Of a stretch of 64,000 nucleotides of DNA, positions 58,405 through 64,000 are shown in pieces. The notes under the pieces were generated by a model, which was not told the DNA's origin, did no database searches, and saw only the letters and a program-made list of their open reading frames with translations. Positions within the stretch are counted from its first letter, which is position 1; every line of letters begins with the position of its first letter. Source of the stretch: Solanum dulcamara (taxonomy: Eukaryota > Streptophyta > Magnoliopsida > Solanales > Solanaceae); assembly GCF_947179165.1 (NCBI RefSeq), contig NC_077238.1, forward strand, positions 37,375,793 through 37,439,792, written 5' to 3'. A program made the position numbers and the translations under genes.

Positions 58405-60131
58405 CTTCAGGATCCTTGTTGGGATTGCCTTCCATAAGGCCTTACACGACCTGTATAGAGTTCCATGATTCGTGGAAGGCACCCGTGGAACCTATATAAT
58501 AATTGATTTTAAAGGGCATTTCAGACTTTTTTCCCACTCTTTTAGATTAATGTTTGGACATTTTGGGTAATTTTCCTATACTTATAACTACCCAAACACT
58601 TCAATAACTATTCATTCTCTCATCATTCTCCCAAATAAAATATCCTCTCTTTAGAATTCTCTCCAAGGGTTCCTATTCAAGTCAAGCAAGGGTTTCAAGT
58701 CAAGACTCCATTGATAGAGCTTTGATACCCAGGTATGTGAGAATTCACCAACAGATTTCCATTCATCCATTGGGTCCCAAAAGATCTCGATCTCCAAATT
58801 CAATTTCCCAATTCAATAAGGGATTCATGTCAATTCTTCGTGGGTCTTTTCTATATTGATTCAGTAGAAGTTGTTTCACTTGATTATGCATGAATTTACT
58901 TTACTAAATAATTCTGAATTTATTTCACATGGACCCATGCATTATTTCAAATATTTTCAATAATGAACTATAAATTATGATAATGAACTTTATGAAGGAT
59001 TTATGAATATTTTACGAAAGTTATGAATGATGTTTCAAGCATATTTTCAAGTATGTATCAATGAATTGTGAAAGGTTTTCTCACAATATGAATGAAATAA
59101 TGATTTAGATGCCTAGAAATGTAAGTGTCTATATGAATGATGTTATGAAATTATGATTTGAGGAGCTACTCTTATGATATTTTATGAATGTGGATTGATA
59201 AATGATTATTGCCTTTCCTAATGACATGATGATAGTGATTTTATCTATTCCATTGGAATTTAACGTAGCACCGAGAGAGATTGAGGTGGAAGCTTGATAA
59301 GAGATCTTCCAATAACAACCTCTAGTCCCAAATTAGGTTTCCCCCATGGGTTTTCTTAAATGACTTAGCTAGTGGATCCACATATAGCTCATGATTTTAA
59401 TGATACAGAGTCTACCTTGTCAAATAGCCTTTCCTTTTTTAGTGTAGGAGTTACATCAGACTCCATGTTATAGCTAACATGCTTTTATTATCAGTCACGC
59501 TCTATATCCCACAAAAATGACTATGTTTTCTTATAAGATTTTAAAGGATGTTTTATGGTGCATTGACCTTATTATATTCTTTCATGATTTACTTCATGTT
59601 TTTCAAGTTATTTGGTCATGCATCACATGTTCATGCTTATTATGATCGTTTATTCATGTTGCATATTTATCACATACTTAGTACTTTCCATTTACTAATG
59701 CATACTTTTGACTATATGGTCTCATAATATAGGTAACGAGGCTCCCACTTCTCCATATAGTTAGTTTGGACATCTACTCATAGTTAGCTATTTTTGTGAC
59801 TTCTCATGATTCGAGTGTGAACTTGTCATATCACTTCTTTTATGTTCAAGAATGTATTTCATTGTATTTTGGAGAGCTAGGGCTCGTCCTATGCCCCATC
59901 TAAAGTGTAGTAGGGGCACTGTCAGACTATAGAAGTATGTTTCCTTTATTTTAACTATGATGGTTGAATTCTCTTTACTTCGTGATTTCTCTGTTGAGAC
60001 TATTTTTGGCATTATATCTAATCTTGATTTCATATTATTTATGTCATGCTATGTATTATAAGAGGATTGATTGGAGTCCCTTGGGATCATAATCGCCGTG
60101 TCACGTATAAGGTTTAGCTTGGGTCATGATA
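58405..60131 (+). repeat. E1 3' LTR, second part
   Basis: Resumes cttcaggatccttgttggg exactly as at 5745 in the 5' LTR and ends GGGTCATGATA. The donor-like AGGTATGT is at 58731-58738 and the hairpin CTATAT...ATATAG at 59712-59732. It has one copy of the block that is duplicated at 7106-7221. It is followed by tgatg (60132-60136), the putative target copy. Confidence 0.85.
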
Positions 60132-60136
60132 TGATG

Positions 60137-60807
60137 ACTCTAGGTTGTTAAATTTTACTTTTGAGTATAGTATTTCATTTCTTTAACTTGGATTTGGGAA
60201 ATTTGGAGAAATTTATGGGTAAAATATCCTAACTTAGGGATTTAACTATGCATAAGTACAATTTGTGGGGTTTAATCTCTAAGGCCTAAAATCTCATAAT
60301 AAGTGATTGAATATGTTATTTTTTAAAATTTTAGACCTTGAATAATAGAAAGCTTCGAGAAAAGACGAGGCTCCTACATAATAGCTTGTATTCGGACTCT
60401 TCGATTAAGGTAGGTTATGATGAATTGGAGTTAGGCTTGACTTATATTCATACACTCTTAAGTTAAATGCTTGTTTATTGGTCTTCCGACATGCTTGTAC
60501 TTGATGATATGATCTTGAATTCTAAGATTGTATATATTATCAGTTGCTTAAAATTATTGTGTTATAAGTATACTTCTAGTTATTGTATATTGATTTTTAT
60601 GTGTGATGAGTGGGTCGGGTACTACATCCATACAGATAACATATATATCATTATCTAGTGGACTAGATATCGCATTGGTATAGATTCTGTTTTTATCACT
60701 ATTCATTGGATCAGGTATTAGAACAATAGAAATACTCTATTTATCATTATTGTGGAATAGGTACCATGTTGATACCATATATGGACAAAGTTGATCCCCT
60801 ATAGGTG
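60137..60807. other. unassigned AT-rich sequence to the right of E1
   Basis: No gene seen. Words such as ttcgattaaggtaggttatgatg (around 60398) resemble the middle of long gypsy LTRs, so this may be an old LTR remnant, but I cannot align it to any element in the window. Confidence 0.4.
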
Positions 60808-61237
60808 TCACGATCCAAACCTCTGCGAGTGGCACCCACACTAATTCTCCGGTAGGAGAACAAACTACAACCCAATAACTAACCCATTAAACCATTTTAA
60901 GAAACAATCTCATTAAGTAGAACAACTATCCATAAAAACTTTAATAAAAACCTACTAAATTCACCCCCTAAAATCTATAATTCGAGGTACCAAAACATCT
61001 AAATAGTCACAAATATGGGATGCAATCCAAAAATAAGAAAATAATAATCTAAGAGTTTAAAATGTCTAAGTTCTAACAAATGTACTAACAAGTAAGTGGA
61101 ATCCATGGCATCTCGAAAGAAATAGCTCACCCTTGAATTCAGATAGCGCGTGAATAAAAGATGAGGTCGTGAAAAAGCCGCTTTAATATGCCCTGTTGTC
61201 AACAAAGAAAGAGCACGTGCAATATCAGTGCACAAAG
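60808..61237 (-). repeat. fragment of another LTR family (3' end, minus strand)
   Basis: Begins tgtcacgatccaaacctc, the inverse of an LTR end GGATCGTGACA. No similarity by eye to the E1, B, C or D LTRs. It stops at about 61237, where the C-family LTR of element G begins inside its sequence. Confidence 0.5.
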
Positions 61238-62879
61238 TAAATTTTAACTTTAAGAGCTTTCATGGATCCATTAGCCTAAGCCTACAAGGGATCCTATGTT
61301 GGCACATAGTTAATGAGACAAGGGGTTTCTATTAGGATTCTCTTAGCTAATCCCACCTCAATAACCCATTCGATGCTAAGTCAATCCTATGGTATAGTTT
61401 AATACTTCAAAATAGTCATAGCATATAGCTTGAGAATTCAAAACATGATATTCGGTAGAATAGCTCATTAAACAATTTGGTGGTTCAACTATGCAAGAAT
61501 TATCCTTATAGCATAAAGAATCCATGATTCTTTAATTTTATAAAACTCCCTTTTTATTATACACATTGCTTTTCATAAACATTCATTTGGAGTCAAAGTT
61601 TTTAAGTCAAACTTCATTGAAAATATAGTAAAACTAGGTGGGTTCAAATCACTTCCACTTGTAAACATGTATGTAAATGAATATGCATAAATACTTTAAA
61701 ATCCATTAATTAAAAATCATGCTTTAAACAACCTACCATGAATTTCAAGAACCTTTAAAGAGATAAATAGAGAAATTACTTGCAAACCATCAATTCATAT
61801 GTGAAATCATATTGCATCAAAATAGATCAATAATTATTAGTTTAACCATAATTCATGCTATTAAGTAAAAATAAGAATTACCAATAAAAAAATATTACTT
61901 AAAATCAAGAAATTTAGTTGAAAGAGTTTTGGACTACATGGGTGGAAGAACCCATGGATAAACACAAACATAACTTAGAGTAAAGGTTAAAGAAAATAAA
62001 CATAATTTATCATATAATCAAAATAATTTAGGAATGAGAGTGGAAGGAATAATCTCATTGAAACCTTACATACCTGGAATTCAAAGCGTTACTCAGAATT
62101 GAAGGACTTCATAAACACTCTTGAAACTTAGCATTTTCTCCTCGCCGGAGTATTTAGTGTACTAATCGGAGTATATGAATCACCGAAATAGTATTTCTAC
62201 ACTACTTAGAACTAAAACTATATTTTGAGAATTAGTAAAAGAGTGTATAGAGAGAAGAGTTGCTTGAGAAAGCTTGATGAACAAAATGATGAAATAAGGT
62301 GGGTATTTATAGGTGTGAAGGAGGGAACTAAGAATAATTAAAATAATTATAAGGAAAAATCTAAATATTTAATGAAAGATTGTTATGTCATGGATGATGT
62401 CAAATGGAGGACTATTGATGTCATGGGTGATGTCAAATGGATCTAGATCTTTTCATTGTTAGTGAGATGAATTTTATTTTAACGGAATACCATTTTTCTG
62501 AGCTGTATTTGAAAAAAGATAACTTGCTCATTAGGATTTGTTATCTCATATGAATTGTTGTTCTAGAAGTCCAATTTCATTTCGTTCAAGAATCAACTGA
62601 TTTGGAGAATCTTACAGTGAGATATGATTTTTCTTCTACAAAAACTCCATTTCTTCACAGCATCATGTCTTGCAATAATTAATTTATTTGACCTACTTAA
62701 CCTCTGAAATATAAAATATGGTCCTCACAAAAGTTGTAGGTAATGATTTTTGGGTTATTACAAAAGTTAAATAACCTAATTTAGACAAAATTATTAAAAT
62801 TTATGATCAAAATATAGAAGCGATATCATTTTCATTGTGAATTGGAACATCATATACAACGTTTTTAGGGGGTGTTACA
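61238..62879 (-). repeat. G 3' LTR (truncated)
   Basis: On the minus strand it starts TGTAACACCCCC (from 62879) and follows the C LTR to a point matching about 46332. The last 0.7 kb of the LTR is missing, including the CCTACATG hairpin region. It keeps the donor-like GTATGT (62068-62073) and the perfect CATGGGT...ACCCATG inverted repeat (61937-61956). Confidence 0.88.
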
Positions 62880-64000
62880 TTATCTTTCCTGGGAACATTC
62901 ATCCTCAAATGAGGAAAGACTTAGCTTGAGTAGAGTAAAGTATAAACCAATAACCCATCATTAATGAAATAGTGCAATTTAAAACATCATTCGAAATATA
63001 TTTTATAATTTTGCAAGCATATGACAAGAAAAGTTGAAATGCATGGATTTCAAGTAATTGAGAAAGGAAAACTTAATACCTTAGGTTTGGGTAGAGGGAA
63101 AAATATGAGGGTATCGATTAATTATACCCTCTTCTTCTTCCCATGTAGAACTTTTGGTTTATTGATTCGTCCAAAGGACTTTAACAGATGCAACTTCTTT
63201 GTTCCTCAATCTCTTAACTTGCCGGTCCAAAATTTCAACCAGAACTTCTTCATAGGTCAAGTTTTTTCAACATTCACTACTCTCAAAGAAACAATGGAAC
63301 TAGGATCACCCATAAATTTTCTCAACATAGACACATGGAACACCAGATGAACTATGGCCATTTCCAATAGCAACTCCAACTCATATGCAACCTTGACAAC
63401 ACGTTCATGATTCTATAAGGGACTATATACCTAGGGATCAATTTTCCTTTCTTACCAAACTTAACCACACCCTCAATGACTGAAACCTTCACATACACCC
63501 AATCGTCCACATTAAACTCAAGATCCTTTCTTTTACCGTCAGAATAGGACTTTTGACGACTTTGAGCAACTTCAAACTTTCTCTAATGATACTCAACTTC
63601 TTTAAAGCATCAAGTACCAAATCGAGGCCCAACAAAGTCATCTCACATATTTCAAACCAACCAACCGGGAATCGACATCGTCTCTCACACAAAGCCTCAA
63701 ATAATGCCATCTTAATACTTGAGCGGTAATTATTATTATAGATAAACTCGATGAGTGGTAGGTGATCACCCCAATTTCCTTTAAACTTTAAAACACAAGC
63801 CCTTAACATATTCTCTAGTGTTTCAAGCATCCTTTCGACTTGCCCATCCATTTGAGGATGGATTGCGGTGCTCAATTTTACCTTAGTACCAAGGCCCTTT
63901 TGAAACGATCTCCAAAAGTGATAAGTGAATTAGGTACCACGATCTAAAATAATGGATAACCACACACCATGCAACCACACCAATTTCCGAATATACAACT
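62880..64000 (-). pseudogene. G integrase C-terminal region and pol C-terminus, partial
   Basis: The polypurine tract CCCAGGAAAGATAA precedes the LTR. The open stretch 63489-63875 reads MSTAIHPQMDGQVERMLETL (the Glu of the integrase core is in GQVERM), VLKFKGNWGDHLPLIEFIY, NNNYRSSIKMALFEALCERR and then the shifted post-integrase region. Remains of VYVKVSVIEGVVKFGKKGKL and FHVSMLRKFMGDP lie at 63300-63510 in other frames. The integrase core upstream continues to the window edge with stops. Confidence 0.8.

Larger units (their letters stand above)
5346..60131 (+). mobile_element. E1: oldest Ty3/gypsy chromovirus, host of all nested insertions
   Basis: Pieces in order: 5' LTR 5346-7527; gag to RT 7528-10015; insertion A (with D) 10020-21147; RT end, RNase H and start of integrase 21148-22062; insertion B 22063-43722 plus target copy; integrase to C-terminus 43728-45236; 3' LTR 45237-45649; insertion C 45650-58399 plus target copy; 3' LTR remainder 58405-60131. 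Excising the insertions restores collinear gypsy order and gives two LTRs of about 2.1-2.2 kb. Flanking 5-bp repeats are ggatg (5341-5345) and tgatg (60132-60136), one mismatch. All coding parts are defective. A single element is the simplest reading, but recombination between two related copies cannot be excluded. Confidence 0.7.
61238..64000 (-). mobile_element. G: second C-family gypsy element, minus strand, cut by the window edge
   Basis: 3' LTR 61238-62879, truncated on its left by the fragment at 60808-61237; interior from 62880 to the edge. It matches C closely in LTR and integrase C-terminal region but has no 263-bp tandem array. Confidence 0.88.

Overview
This is plant nuclear DNA, most likely from a member of the Solanaceae (Solanum or Capsicum type). 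The evidence is GT-AG introns in a plant RUS-family gene, nested chromodomain Ty3/gypsy elements primed by initiator tRNA-Met, a plant L1 LINE with an RNase H domain, and an RTE-type LINE with a TTG-repeat tail. Species cannot be fixed from the sequence alone. There is one host gene. Almost everything else is transposable elements stacked inside one another.

Layout. 1-3283 (minus strand) holds the 5' part of a RUS2/WXR1-like gene: seven coding exons, 187 codons, continuing past the left edge. Its 1.7-kb second intron carries a decayed RTE LINE fragment. 3284-5345 is the promoter side, with a MITE-like element, a 135-bp tandem duplication and AT-rich DNA. From 5346 to 60131 I read one old plus-strand gypsy element, E1, with flanking 5-bp repeats ggatg/tgatg, broken open by later insertions. 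These are: A, a truncated minus-strand LTR (10020-21147), itself split by D, a long-LTR element (10545-20249); B, a complete plus-strand gypsy (22063-43722) with a perfect ccgag target duplication; and C, a minus-strand gypsy (45650-58399). B contains F, a solo LTR of the C family (25552-27875), and a 10.4-kb L1 LINE (31668-42116). C contains an RTE LINE (47139-49210) with a perfect 14-bp target duplication. 60137-64000 holds anonymous DNA, a fragment of another LTR, and G, a second minus-strand C-family element running off the right edge.

Inferred order of insertion: E1 first; then A, B and C; then D, F, L1 and the RTE LINE. All gypsy pol genes are broken. The best-kept reading frames are the RTE reverse transcriptase (no stop) and the integrase core of C (catalytic D, D and E all present).

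The most unusual signals are not genes. They are: an 8-bp-stem, 7-nt-loop hairpin about 380-400 nt before the 3' end of every long chromovirus LTR that keeps this region, with compensatory base changes between families; a splice-donor-like motif and a second hairpin earlier in the same LTRs; family-specific clusters of short palindromic motifs near the LTR starts; a 168-bp tandem array with exact period in the L1 3' region; and a 263-bp tandem repeat whose copy number differs between the two LTRs of one element. I saw no bacterial-type system, CRISPR array, rRNA or tRNA gene.
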